Source: Saccharothrix sp.
GTDB lineage: Bacteria; Actinomycetota; Actinomycetes; Mycobacteriales; Pseudonocardiaceae
DNA: 64,000 bases
NCBI RefSeq assembly: GCF_031180885.1
Contig: NZ_JAPSLK010000002.1
Coordinates: 248,001-312,000, forward strand
Direction of reading: 5' to 3'
This document shows positions 7,673 through 15,628 of the stretch, one piece after another. Numbering within the stretch: position 1 is the first letter of the stretch; each line of letters opens with the position of its first letter. The notes under the pieces are model-generated. The model was not told where the DNA came from and ran no database searches. It saw only the letters and a program-made list of their open reading frames with translations. The translations under genes were made by a program, and so were the position numbers.

Positions 7673-9799
7673 TCACCGTTCGTCCTCGGGGCGCTTGCGG
7701 TTGCGCAGACCCAGCAGCCACGCCGCCGCCAGCAGCGCCAGACCGCCGGTCGCCATCGGGGCCGTCTCGGCGCGCGGGGCGCTGCGCGGCTGGCAGATCC
7801 GGCCGCCGCCACAGGGTTCGGTCTCCAGGTCGCGCACGGTCACGCTGCGGTGGTAGGAGTCGACCGACTGCCCGCCCGCGTGCGCCCGCACGACGATCCG
7901 GTTCGTGCCGTAGTCCACGTAGATCTCGACGGACCCACCGCTGCACGCGATCGGCACCGACGTGCCCCACGTGGTGTTGACGACCTCGCACGTGCCGCTG
8001 TGGTTGGCCCAGTCGGCCGGCGGCGCGGTGTTGACGATCCGGCTGAACATGTCGCCGGTCGCGCCCACGGACGAGATCACGACCGCGCCCGCGCTGGGCA
8101 GGCTGGGCGGCGGCGGTGTGGTGGTCGTGGTCGGCTGGGGCTGCGGCGGGGGCGTGGTCGTCGTGGTGGTCGGCCGCGGCTGGGTGGTCGTGGGCGCCAC
8201 GGCCGGCGGGCGCACCGAGAACGACGCCGTCCCGGCCTCGCCGGAGCCCGACGCGTTGTAGGCCACCACGGACACGTCGAGCCGCCCGCTGGCGCAGAAC
8301 GTGCCGCCCGCGCAGGACAGCGACAGGTCCGCGGACGTCCCGGCCACCTGCGTGGTCTTGCTGCCGCCGCTGAACCCGCCGCTCGCGGTCACCGAGTAGC
8401 CGGACACCGGTTCGCCGCTGTCCGGCGCGACGCCCCACGTCACGCGGACCACGACGGTGGAGCCGTCGTTGGACACCTGGTTCACCGCCACCCCCGGCGG
8501 CCGGCCGGGCGCGACGCCCTTCACCCCGGCGCTCGGGGTGGTCGTGACGGGCACGTCGGTGGTCGTCGTCGGGTCGCCACCGCCGCGCCGGTCGTCGTTC
8601 TTGGGCGGGTCGGGCCTGGGCGGCGGCGGGCTGGGGACGCTCGGGATGGGCGAGCGGTCCGGGTCGGTCACCGGGAGTTCGGGGCTGCGGATCACCACGT
8701 CCTTGGTGCGGCCGTCGGTGTCGACGATGACGCCGTTGGCCGCGCCGGGGGTGTTGATGAACAGCTTGCCGTCGTCGAACACCAGCTCTGGGTCGTTGCC
8801 GGGCGCGGGCACGTCCTGGCTGCCGCGCTTGCCCGACCGGTCCAGCACGACGACCTTGCCCGCGCCGCGGCACGGCACGTAGACGCGGTCGCGGAACACG
8901 GCGGGCCGACCGGGCCGGGCGCAGCCGTACTGGTTCATGTCGACGCGGACCACGTCGTCGTCCGACACCAGGACCACCGCGCCGGCGTCGGGCACCGAGG
9001 CGGGCACCAGGCCGGGCGGGCTGGTCTGGGCGGCCAGCACCTCGCCGGACAGCGAGTCGGTGCCCAGGGTGAGGTCGCGGGTGGTGCCGTCGCGGACGAC
9101 CACGCCGCCCTCCAGGCCGAGCAGGGTCACGCCGCGCTCGTGGGGCACCAGCGCGGTGCGCGGGCCGGCGCCGGGCACCGGCCGGTTGGACAGCTCGCGG
9201 AACTGCTCGACGTCCTCGGCCCACTCCAGCGCGTGCAGGTTGCCGCCGTGGTCGACCGCCCACACCACGCCCCGGTCGTCGGTGACGACGTCGGCCAGCG
9301 GCCGGCCCACCCGCCACGGCGCGCCGACGTCGGCGAGGGTGACCGGGTCGACGTTGTGGACGGTGCCCGCGTCGCGGTCGACCACGTAGATCCGGTCGTC
9401 GACGATCAGCACCTTCGGCGACTGCCCGGCCGGCGCCTGCCGACGGCCGCCGGCCAGCAGCGTGGCGAGGTCGATCACGGTGATCTGGCCGGTGCGGCGG
9501 TCCAGGACGATCAGCTTGTCGTCGGACTGCGCGATCTCCAGCCGGGCGTCGCCGCCGCTGACCTGCAGGCGGGTCTGCGGTTTGCCCGAACTCGGGTTGA
9601 CCTGCACAACCTCGCCGCGCTCGTCGTCACCCAGCCACGTCAGCCCGTCGGAGACGTCGACCGCGGTGCGCGCGATCCCGTTCCCCAGCGCCGCGCCGAC
9701 CAGCAGCAACACACCCAGCGACGCGGCCGTGGCACTCGCCGACCGGCGGCGGCCCAGGTCCGCGACGCGGCGCGCGATCGATCCCAGCTTTAACCCCAC
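7673..9799 (-). CDS. Membrane-anchored beta-propeller and Fn3 protein
   Basis: The 708-aa protein starts with a basic N-terminus and one membrane helix (SLGVLLLVGAALGNGIA). A region of propeller-like repeats follows (LIVLDRRTGQITVIDL, IYVVDRDAGTVHNVDP, VWAVDHGGNLHALEW, VVVLDRSGKRG and others), then Pro/Thr-rich linkers, one Fn3 domain (GRPPGVAVNQVS to SFSVRPP), a second Thr-rich linker, a small beta domain and a C-terminal helix GGLALLAAAWLLGL before an RKR tail. Topology suggests that the bulk is outside the cell. It is first in the operon with MoxR, DUF58 and the TgpA-like protein, so it is a candidate client or surface partner of that system. The start is GTG. No enzymatic motif was seen. 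Confidence 0.75.
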   Translation of the reverse strand: MGLKLGSIARRVADLGRRRSASATAASLGVLLLVGAALGNGIARTAVDVSDGLTWLGDDERGEVVQVNPSSGKPQTRLQVSGGDARLEIAQSDDKLIVLDRRTGQITVIDLATLLAGGRRQAPAGQSPKVLIVDDRIYVVDRDAGTVHNVDPVTLADVGAPWRVGRPLADVVTDDRGVVWAVDHGGNLHALEWAEDVEQFRELSNRPVPGAGPRTALVPHERGVTLLGLEGGVVVRDGTTRDLTLGTDSLSGEVLAAQTSPPGLVPASVPDAGAVVLVSDDDVVRVDMNQYGCARPGRPAVFRDRVYVPCRGAGKVVVLDRSGKRGSQDVPAPGNDPELVFDDGKLFINTPGAANGVIVDTDGRTKDVVIRSPELPVTDPDRSPIPSVPSPPPPRPDPPKNDDRRGGGDPTTTTDVPVTTTPSAGVKGVAPGRPPGVAVNQVSNDGSTVVVRVTWGVAPDSGEPVSGYSVTASGGFSGGSKTTQVAGTSADLSLSCAGGTFCASGRLDVSVVAYNASGSGEAGTASFSVRPPAVAPTTTQPRPTTTTTTPPPQPQPTTTTTPPPPSLPSAGAVVISSVGATGDMFSRIVNTAPPADWANHSGTCEVVNTTWGTSVPIACSGGSVEIYVDYGTNRIVVRAHAGGQSVDSYHRSVTVRDLETEPCGGGRICQPRSAPRAETAPMATGGLALLAAAWLLGLRNRKRPEDER

Positions 9800-9906
9800 G
9801 CGCGGATGCTAACGCCCTCCTATGACACTTCGGAGAAGACTCTTCGGCCCTGCTCCGACCGGCCCACAAGGCCTTCGGCCGGATGCGTCCACTTCGGACC
9901 GTTCCC

Positions 9907-9920
9907 CCCTCCCGGGAGGG
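9907..9920. promoter_or_regulatory. 14-bp perfect palindrome in divergent intergenic region
   Basis: CCCTCCCGGGAGGG lies between the divergent beta-propeller gene (start 9799) and the lipoprotein gene (start 9968). It is a perfect palindrome and could be an operator or the stem of a short hairpin in the lipoprotein leader. Nothing else identifies it. Confidence 0.3.
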
Positions 9921-9967
9921 AAGCCGGATTACCCTCCGACAGGGGCAGCACTTCCGGGGGGATCCGC

Positions 9968-10630
9968 ATGAAACGCCTACTCGCCATCGCGCTCTTGCTG
10001 ACGACCGCCTGCACAGGCACGCCGCCGCCGGCCCCGTCCTCGACACCACCCCCGTCGACCACCACGACGGTCCCCACGACGACCACCACCACCGGCATCA
10101 ACGCCGAGTCCGCACCCCTGAAGATCAAGTCCTACGCGATCCCGGTGGACGGCATGGCCGGGATCGGCCTCCCGACCGGCGCGGACGACCGGACCGCGGG
10201 CAAGTGGTTGCCGCCTTCGCCGTGCGTCCGGAGCGACGTCGAGGTCGACCACGGCTACTACATCAACTTCGTCCGCCGCTGGGAGGGCGAGAAGTTCCGC
10301 GCGGACCAGCTCGTCACGTGGTTCGAGGACAAGACCGGTGCCGAGGTGATCGCCAAGATCAAGCAGGACGCGGAGTCGTGCGAGGAGTACCAGTGGAACG
10401 ACCGGACCATGGTGGTCACCGCCCCGGTGACCCTGCCGCAGATGTCCGACCTGGACGCGAGTTACGCGGTGTGCGAGGGGGACGACTACTGGGCGATCTG
10501 CTACGCCCTGCTCGCCCGGGGAAACGTCGTGTCGGTCATCTCGGTCGACGGCGGCCTGACCGACCTGGAACTGCTGGACAAGCTGCGCATCGTCGTGCCG
10601 CCCACCGCGGCGGCCATCATGGCGGGCTAG
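9968..10630 (+). CDS. Putative secreted lipoprotein
   Basis: The 220-aa protein opens with a lipoprotein signal (MKRLLAIALLLTTAC; the Cys at position 17 would be lipidated, although the lipobox is weak at -3). A Pro/Thr-rich linker follows, then a compact domain with four cysteines (SPCVRS, AESCEEY, AVCEGDDYWAICYA) that could form two disulfides. This resembles, loosely, the PknH-type extracellular sensor fold; I do not recognise the family. The ATG at 9968 has a GGGGGGA ribosome binding site and precedes the signal peptide; the open frame upstream of it is not signal-like. Its stop overlaps the convergent MarR gene by 4 nt. Confidence 0.75.
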   Translation: MKRLLAIALLLTTACTGTPPPAPSSTPPPSTTTTVPTTTTTTGINAESAPLKIKSYAIPVDGMAGIGLPTGADDRTAGKWLPPSPCVRSDVEVDHGYYINFVRRWEGEKFRADQLVTWFEDKTGAEVIAKIKQDAESCEEYQWNDRTMVVTAPVTLPQMSDLDASYAVCEGDDYWAICYALLARGNVVSVISVDGGLTDLELLDKLRIVVPPTAAAIMAG

Positions 10631-11118
10631 AACTCGCCGATCTCCGCGCGGACCTGGGCGCACTCGGTCTGCAGGCCCTTCTCGATGGCCCGGCTGATGT
10701 CCTCCAGCGACCGCAACTGGTCCGGGGTGAGCACGTCGAACAGGTGCTCGCGCACCGCCGTGACGTGCCCCGGGGTAGCCGCTTCCAGCACGGCGAACCC
10801 GCGGTCGGTGAGCACGGCGATGGAGCCGCGCCGGTCCGACGGGCACGCCTGCCGCTGCACCCAGCCCTCCTTCTCCAGCTTGGCCACCGCGTGCGAGAGG
10901 CGGCTGCGGGAGGAGTGGCAGACCAGGGCCAGTTCGCTCATCCGCAGCGATCTGCCGGGCGCCTCGGACAGTGCGACCAGGATCTCGTAGTACGCGACCG
11001 GCATCCGGGAGTCGCGCTGCAACTGCCGGTCGAGGTGTTCGGTGAACTTGGTCACGGCGGTCATGAAGCCGCGCCAAATCCGCTGTTCATCGGCGTTCAG
11101 CCACCGCACGTCGCTCAT
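10627..11118 (-). CDS. MarR-family transcriptional regulator
   Basis: The 163-aa protein has a winged-helix core: helix ILVALSEAPGRSLRMSELA, recognition helix SSRSRLSHAVAKLEKEGWV and wing QACPSDRRGSIAVLT, followed by the dimerisation helices. The ATG at 11118 (MSDVRWLNADEQ) was chosen because the longer frame runs through the divergent yceI gene. A TATGAT element on the minus strand (11130-11125) is only about 7 nt upstream of the ATG, so a nearly leaderless transcript is possible. It is divergent from the YceI gene, with two palindromes between them that it probably binds (autoregulation plus control of yceI). Confidence 0.9.
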   Translation of the reverse strand: MSDVRWLNADEQRIWRGFMTAVTKFTEHLDRQLQRDSRMPVAYYEILVALSEAPGRSLRMSELALVCHSSRSRLSHAVAKLEKEGWVQRQACPSDRRGSIAVLTDRGFAVLEAATPGHVTAVREHLFDVLTPDQLRSLEDISRAIEKGLQTECAQVRAEIGEF

Positions 11119-11137
11119 GCTCCCATCATACGGGCCT

Positions 11138-11153
11138 TGTTGAACTCTCAACC
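11138..11153. promoter_or_regulatory. MarR operator, proximal to marR gene
   Basis: TGTTGA-ACTC-TCAACC forms a near-perfect 16-bp palindrome. It covers the -35 box of the yceI promoter. It is the partner of the site at 11170-11185, with centres 32 bp apart (about three helical turns), so dimers would sit on one DNA face. Binding by the adjacent MarR protein is inferred from position. Confidence 0.65.
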
Positions 11154-11168
11154 AGGATGCGCTATGTT
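11140..11168 (+). promoter_or_regulatory. Sigma-70-type promoter of yceI
   Basis: The -35 box TTGAAC (11140-11145) and the -10 box TATGTT (11163-11168) are separated by exactly 17 bp. Both overlap or abut the two MarR palindromes. Transcription would start near 11175, about 34 nt before the yceI ATG. Confidence 0.6.
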
Positions 11169-11169
11169 C

Positions 11170-11185
11170 GGTTGAGAGTTCAACC
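11170..11185. promoter_or_regulatory. MarR operator, proximal to yceI gene
   Basis: GGTTGA-GAGT-TCAACC is a 16-bp palindrome with 6-bp perfect arms. It begins 2 bp after the yceI -10 box, where a bound repressor would block initiation. It also forms a larger 14-bp-arm inverted repeat with the site at 11140-11153. Confidence 0.65.
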
Positions 11186-11208
11186 AGACCGAGCGAGAAG
11201 GACTTCAC

Positions 11209-11754
11209 ATGACCACGCAGACCGTGCAGATCCCCGGCTACATCGCGGGCACGTGGGCGATCGACCCGGTGCACTCCGACGTCTCCTTCGTGGTCCGCCA
11301 CCTCGGCATCTCCAAGGTCCGCGGCCACTTCGACACGTTCGAGGGCCAGATCGTGACCGCGGAGAACCCGCTGGAGTCGTCCGTCACCGCCAAGATCGAG
11401 ACGGCGTCGATCAACACCAAGAACGAGGCGCGCGACGCGCACGTCCGCAACGAGGACTTCCTGGACGTCGAGAAGTACCCGGAGCTGACCTTCACCTCCA
11501 CCGGCGTGCGCGCCAACGGCGAGGGCTTCGTCGTCGACGGCGAGCTGACCCTGCGCGGCGTGACCAAGGCCGTCGAGCTGGAGCTGGAGCTGAACGGCTT
11601 CGGCGACGGCTTCGAGGGCGCCAAGGTCGCGGGCTTCTCCGCCAGCACCGAGATCAGCCGCAAGGACTTCGGCGTGACCGGCGGCGCGGCGGGCGCGGCC
11701 GTCGGCGACAAGATCACCATCCTGCTCGAGATCGAGGCCGTGCTGCAGGCCTGA
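11209..11754 (+). CDS. YceI-family lipocalin-like isoprenoid-binding protein
   Basis: The 181-aa protein is a full-length YceI domain: GTWAIDPVHSDVSFVVRHLGISKVRGHF at the N-terminus, DVEKYPELTFTSTGV in the middle and SRKDFGVT near the end. The family forms a beta-barrel that binds polyprenyl-type lipids. No signal peptide is present, so it should be cytosolic. The start ATG has the upstream purine run GCGAGAAGGA. It is divergent from and probably repressed by the MarR protein; MarR-YceI pairs are common in actinobacteria. Confidence 0.92.
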   Translation: MTTQTVQIPGYIAGTWAIDPVHSDVSFVVRHLGISKVRGHFDTFEGQIVTAENPLESSVTAKIETASINTKNEARDAHVRNEDFLDVEKYPELTFTSTGVRANGEGFVVDGELTLRGVTKAVELELELNGFGDGFEGAKVAGFSASTEISRKDFGVTGGAAGAAVGDKITILLEIEAVLQA

Positions 11755-11766
11755 GCACACCCTTCG

Positions 11767-11801
11767 AAGGGGCCTGACCGGTGATCCGGACGGGCCCCTT
11801 T
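11767..11801 (+). terminator. Terminator after yceI
   Basis: An 8-bp GC-rich stem (AAGGGGCC at 11767-11774 with GGCCCCTT at 11793-11800) with an 18-nt loop lies 12 nt past the yceI stop. Only a short T run follows (TTT), typical of high-GC actinobacterial terminators. Confidence 0.65.
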
Positions 11802-12040
11802 CGCATGCACATACAGTAGTTCCGGTCGCTGGATCGAGTGACCCCCCGATATTCCACCCCGAACGTCATTTCGATACCGTCTGAGACCTTCCAGGCACGA
11901 ACCGTGAACCACCGGCCCGCTCCGCCCGTACTAATGGACACGTTCCGCTCACGGTGTCTAGACCACGTGGGTGACACGGGCCGTATTCATGGCACCATCT
12001 GGCGCAACATGCGGCTGGACGCCCGGCGAGGAGGATCGGT

Positions 12041-12544
12041 GTGAACGCCCGGACCGAACAGGTCGACGACATTCGACTCGTCGCGCTGCCCACCGCGGTC
12101 AACGTCGCGGACATGTTCGTGCGCTTCTCGCTCGGCGAGTGGCGCCTGCGCTCCATGCAGGACGAGGCCTCCCAAACGGCCCGCCGCCTGGTGGCCGCCG
12201 CGGTCGACGTGGCCGACCCGCGCGTCCCCGGCTTCCTGCTGGTGCGCCTCCGCCTGAGCGGCAGCTCCCTGGTGGTCGAGGTGGAAGGCAACCGCGTCGC
12301 CCTCCCCCCAGAGCTGGCCGGCGCCCGCGCGGGCCTGGTGGACCTCACCGCCGGCGGCCGCCTGGCCTGGTGCGAACTCACGCTGCCGTCCGGCATGAAC
12401 GCCTCCTCCGTCCCCCTCCCCCGCCGCGAACCCCGCCGCTCCCCCGCCGCGGAGGCCCTGGGCGACGAACCCGAGGTCGACCCCGAGGTCATCCAACGCA
12501 TCCTCTACGGCCTGGGCGGCGCCATGGACCGCCACCAGGACTGA
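12041..12544 (+). CDS. Degenerate RsbW-like/HATPase-fold regulator
   Basis: The 167-aa protein starts with GTG after a strong GAGGAGGA site (12028-12035). Its N-terminal 100 residues follow the layout of actinobacterial anti-sigma ATP-binding proteins (DIRLVALPTAVNVADMFVRFSLGEW, then helix DEASQTARRLVAAAVDV, then LLVRLRLSGSSLVVEVEG). I cannot find the N-box or G-boxes needed for ATP binding, so a kinase function is doubtful and it may be a partner-binding relic. A Pro/Arg-rich linker leads to a short C-terminal helix (PEVIQRILYGLGGAMDRH). Family assignment is tentative. Confidence 0.55.
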   Translation: MNARTEQVDDIRLVALPTAVNVADMFVRFSLGEWRLRSMQDEASQTARRLVAAAVDVADPRVPGFLLVRLRLSGSSLVVEVEGNRVALPPELAGARAGLVDLTAGGRLAWCELTLPSGMNASSVPLPRREPRRSPAAEALGDEPEVDPEVIQRILYGLGGAMDRHQD

Positions 12545-12557
12545 CCAGCACCACTTT

Positions 12558-12585
12558 TAGTCGGTCCCCCGCGTAGTCGGTCCCC
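12558..12585. repeat. Two direct copies of TAGTCGGTCCCC
   Basis: The 12-bp sequence occurs at 12558-12569 and 12574-12585, a period of 16 bp, in the gap between the RsbW-like gene and the convergent EamA gene. The function is unknown. Confidence 0.5.
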
Positions 12586-12682
12586 GTGAGATGATCGAGA
12601 CGGGGGCCGGAGGCCACCCGGCCGCGCGCCACCCGCACGGCCGGGCACCCCATTTCCGCAGCTCAGCGCCCCAACGTGACCC

Positions 12683-13519
12683 TCATCGAGCCAACGCCGC
12701 CAGCGCCACCGCCAACACGGCCATGCCGCACCACGACACCACCGGCAACCGCTCCCCCAACACCACCACACCCAACACCGCCGCCACCGCCGGCTCTGCC
12801 AGGGTCAACGTGGTAGCCGCAGCCGCCGAAGTGTGCCGAAGCCCACGCCCGAACAGCAGGTAAGCCAGGAACGTGGTGAACACCGACAGGTGCGCCACCA
12901 CCGCCACCCCGGCCCCCTCACCCAGCCACGAAACCCCCAACACCAACAACACGGGCAACGTCAACACCGACGCCCCGCCGAAAACCGTCCCCACCACCGC
13001 ACGCGACGGGTGCCCGCGCCCGATGAGGTGCGCGCACACCACCGAGTACACGGCGTAGGACAGCCCGGCGACCACGGCCAACCCGACCCCGACCAGGTCG
13101 ACGTGCGCCTCCCCGCCACCGAGCACGAGCGCCGCACACCCCCCGACCGCGGTCAACGTCACCACTGGCCGGGACCTGATCCCCAGCACGATCGGCGCGG
13201 TGGCCAGCGCCACGGTTGTGGCCACCGCCACCCCGGTACGCGCGACCGCCGGGTAGAACGCCAACGCATACCCGGCCACAGTGACCGAACCGACCAACAA
13301 CAACCTCCAGTCGGCCCGAGCGATCACCTCCCGGGTCCCGCCGGCGGTCAGGAAAAGCAACAGCCCACCGACCACCAGCCCTGCCGCGCCGACCGCCGAA
13401 GCGGGTGCGGACGCGGGGGCCAGTGAGCTGACGGTGCCGGTAGTGCCCCACAGGAAGCACGCGCCCAGGATGGGCAGCGGTCCGTGGGTGAAGCGTGCTC
13501 GAAGCACAGTCGATGACAC
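12683..13519 (-). CDS. EamA/DMT-superfamily transporter
   Basis: The 278-aa protein has ten predicted membrane helices in two EamA halves (ILGACFLWGTTGTVSS begins the first, GVGLAVVAGLSYAVYSVV the second; LTLAEPAVAAVLGVVVLGE is the typical C-terminal signature). It is probably a drug or metabolite exporter, or an amino-acid exporter; the substrate is unknown. The start is GTG. It is convergent with the RsbW-like gene and divergent from the alarmone synthetase. Confidence 0.85.
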   Translation of the reverse strand: MSSTVLRARFTHGPLPILGACFLWGTTGTVSSLAPASAPASAVGAAGLVVGGLLLFLTAGGTREVIARADWRLLLVGSVTVAGYALAFYPAVARTGVAVATTVALATAPIVLGIRSRPVVTLTAVGGCAALVLGGGEAHVDLVGVGLAVVAGLSYAVYSVVCAHLIGRGHPSRAVVGTVFGGASVLTLPVLLVLGVSWLGEGAGVAVVAHLSVFTTFLAYLLFGRGLRHTSAAAATTLTLAEPAVAAVLGVVVLGERLPVVSWCGMAVLAVALAALAR

Positions 13520-13690
13520 GTGTTCTCCGTTCGCGGAAGTCCGAAAAAGGGCGCGAACGGGCGCACGGCGACAAGCCGAGCGTCAAAGGAAGATTGCCGC
13601 GGGTGCGCCCGTCAGGCGGCCGGCGGCGGCAGAACGACGTGCCAGTGGGTGTTCACGTCCGGCATCGTAGCTGATCGGTACGCTGGGATC

Positions 13691-14305
13691 ATGGAGACGG
13701 GCGTCGCCGACGACCTGCTGCGGCGGTCCCTGGTGGTGTACAAGTTCGCGGTCGAGGAGCTGATGACGAAGCTCCGCATCCTCAGCGAGGAGTTCGACCT
13801 CGTCCACCAGCACGACCCGATCGAGCACATCACCCAGCGCGTGAAGCGCCCGGACGCGATCCTGGACAAGCTCCGCCGCAAGGGCCTGCCCCCGGACCTG
13901 GCCCTGGCCGCCGAGCACCTCGACGACGTGGCGGGCGTGCGCGTGGTGTGCCCCTTCGTCTCCGACGTCTACCGCGTCCGCGACATGCTGGCCCGCCAGA
14001 ACGACGTCGAGATCCTGAAGACCAAGGACTACATCGCCGCGCCCAAGCCGAACGGCTACCGCAGCCTGCACCTGATCGTCCGCATCCCGGTCTTCCTGTC
14101 CGACCGCGTGGAGCACGTGAAGGTGGAGGTCCAGCTGCGCACCATCGCCATGGACTTCTGGGCGACCCTGGAGCACAAGCTGTTCTACAAGTACGACGAC
14201 CAGGTCCCGAGCGGCTTCGTGGAGGAACTCACCAACACGGCCGCCATAGCGGCCGAACTCGACTCCCGCATGGAGTCCCTGCACCAACGCGTCCACCACG
14301 ACTGA
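13691..14305 (+). CDS. Small alarmone synthetase, (p)ppGpp synthetase
   Basis: The 204-aa single-domain synthetase is of the RelQ/RelP type. It should transfer pyrophosphate from ATP to GDP or GTP. Visible motifs are RVKRPDAILDKLRRKG, DVAGVRVVCPF, KDYIAAPKPNGYRSLHLIV and EVQLRTIAMDFWATLEHKL, which hold the substrate-binding Arg/Lys, the catalytic acidic and the EVQ(L)RT residues. No HD hydrolase, TGS or ACT domain is present, and the length matches stand-alone SAS proteins. The ATG at 13691 was chosen because similarity begins there. Confidence 0.92.
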   Translation: METGVADDLLRRSLVVYKFAVEELMTKLRILSEEFDLVHQHDPIEHITQRVKRPDAILDKLRRKGLPPDLALAAEHLDDVAGVRVVCPFVSDVYRVRDMLARQNDVEILKTKDYIAAPKPNGYRSLHLIVRIPVFLSDRVEHVKVEVQLRTIAMDFWATLEHKLFYKYDDQVPSGFVEELTNTAAIAAELDSRMESLHQRVHHD

Positions 14306-14356
14306 CCCGCAGGCCGCCGACGCACACCACCACCCCGACCGCCCGCGCGCTCTCCC

Positions 14357-14791
14357 TCAGCTCAACGGGATCTCGAAGTCCGACAACGGGTCGATCCGCC
14401 GGTCGTCCACCCCGATCCGCACGTCGTTGATGCTCGCCTCACGCCGCCGCATCAGCCCGTCCGCCGCGAACTCCCAGTTCTCGTTGCCGTAGCTGCGCCA
14501 CCACTGCCCCTCGTCGTCGTGCCACTCGTACTGGAAGCGCACGGCGATCCGGTTGCCCCCGAACGCCCACAGCGACTTCCGCAGCACGTACTCGTGCTCC
14601 CGCTCCCACTTCCGCGTCAGGAACGCGACGATCTCGTCCCGCCCCGTCACGAACTCGGACCTGTTGCGCCACACCGAATCCGGCGTGTACGCGGCCGCCA
14701 CCCGCTGCGGGTCGCGGGTGTTCCAGGCGTCCTGCGCGGCCCGGACCTTGCGGCGGGCGGTCTCCTCGTCGAACGGCGGCACCAGGCTCAC
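14357..14791 (-). CDS. NTF2-like protein, DUF1348 family
   Basis: The 144-aa cone-fold protein (SnoaL/NTF2-like) matches the DUF1348 pattern: [63 protein letters not shown], and [22 protein letters not shown]. The enzymatic function is unknown. The frame opens at a GTG (14800), but the GTG at 14791 sits 8 nt from an AGGGG site and is preferred. It is divergent from the CGNR regulator, with a strong palindrome between them. Confidence 0.85.
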   Translation of the reverse strand: MSLVPPFDEETARRKVRAAQDAWNTRDPQRVAAAYTPDSVWRNRSEFVTGRDEIVAFLTRKWEREHEYVLRKSLWAFGGNRIAVRFQYEWHDDEGQWWRSYGNENWEFAADGLMRRREASINDVRIGVDDRRIDPLSDFEIPLS

Positions 14792-14803
14792 GAACAACAC
14801 CCC

Positions 14804-14837
14804 TTCTAACGTTTAGATCAACAGGCAAACGTTAGAA
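14804..14837. promoter_or_regulatory. Palindromic operator between NTF2-like and CGNR genes
   Basis: TTCTAACGTTT (14804-14814) and AAACGTTAGAA (14827-14837) are perfect 11-bp inverted arms with a 12-bp centre. A further CTAACG half-site follows at about 14845. The position between divergent genes, one of them a DNA-binding protein, suggests that the CGNR protein binds here. Confidence 0.65.
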
Positions 14838-14877
14838 CACAGCCCTAACGCATGCAACCCCGTGTTACCGTGAGGCC

Positions 14878-15486
14878 GTGCTGCCCAACGAACCCCGCCC
14901 AGTCCGCCTGATGAACACCATCTGGGCCGATCGCTCCGGGCTGCACGACGACCTCACCACCACTGACGGCCTCACCACTTGGCTGGGCGGCACCCCGGTC
15001 ACCGCAGACGACCTCGATGCGTTCCGCACCCTCCGCCAAGCCCTCCGCGACCTGGCCGCCACCCTCACCAACGACACCCGCCCCATCGCCACCACCCACA
15101 ACGAAACCGCCACCCACGACCGGACCGCCGCCCACAACGGAACCGCCACCCACAACCGGATCGCCGCCCACGACCGCGCCGTCGCCACCATCAACGCCGC
15201 CGTCCGCCGCGCCACCACCTGGCCACAACTCGAACTCCAGGACGGCGAACTCCACCGCCGCACCACCACCGACGCCCCACCGGCAACCGCGACCCTCGCC
15301 GCCACCGCCGCCGAGGCCGTCGAGATGTTCACCGGCCCCGACCGCACCCTCCTGCGCGCCTGCTACGCCCCGGGCTGCGTCCTGTACTTCGTCAAGGACC
15401 ACCCGCGCCGCGAATGGTGCTCGCCGGCCTGCGGCAACCGCGTCCGCGCCGCCCGCCACTACCGCCGCACCCGAACCGGCGAGTAA
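14878..15486 (+). CDS. CGNR zinc-finger (ABATE) transcriptional regulator
   Basis: The 202-aa protein has an N-terminal ABATE domain (LMNTIWADRSGLHDDLTTTDGLTTWL) and a C-terminal CGNR zinc finger with the pattern CYAPGC, WCSPAC, GNRVRAARHYRR, which supplies four cysteines. ABATE-CGNR proteins are regarded as stress-linked transcription factors. Between the halves, residues about 71-100 consist of five imperfect six-residue repeats of the form T-A-T/A-H-N/D-R/G, encoded by an 18-bp tandem repeat (15088-15177). The start is GTG. The 3' end of the gene, including its stop codon, is duplicated downstream in a minisatellite. Confidence 0.85.
   Translation: MLPNEPRPVRLMNTIWADRSGLHDDLTTTDGLTTWLGGTPVTADDLDAFRTLRQALRDLAATLTNDTRPIATTHNETATHDRTAAHNGTATHNRIAAHDRAVATINAAVRRATTWPQLELQDGELHRRTTTDAPPATATLAATAAEAVEMFTGPDRTLLRACYAPGCVLYFVKDHPRREWCSPACGNRVRAARHYRRTRTGE
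15088..15177 (+). repeat. In-frame 18-bp tandem repeat in CGNR gene
   Basis: Five imperfect 18-bp copies built around ACCGCCACCCACAACCGG encode TTHNE, TATHDR, TAAHNG, TATHNR and IAAHDR. The insertion lies inside the ABATE region and looks like replication slippage. Confidence 0.75.
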
Positions 15487-15628
15487 CCGCGAACACCCCC
15501 ACACCAGACCGACGCGAACAACCCCACGTCGGACCGGCGCGAACAACCCCACGTCGGACCGGCGCGAACAACCCACGCCAGACCGGCGGGCAACCGCGAA
15601 CAACCCACCACCGAACCGGCGAGTAACC
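15473..15628. repeat. 25-bp minisatellite that copies the CGNR gene end
   Basis: Tandem units beginning GACCGGCGCGAACAAC occur at 15507-15531, 15532-15556, 15557-15580 (24 bp) and 15581-15612 (longer variant). The array is bracketed by an exact 16-bp duplicate, GAACCGGCGAGTAACC, at 15473-15488 (containing the CGNR stop codon) and 15613-15628. This is not a CRISPR array: units abut without unique spacers. Confidence 0.8.

Noticed and set aside
15507-15612. CRISPR array
   Set aside because: Units of 24-32 bp abut directly with no unique spacers, and no cas genes are present.
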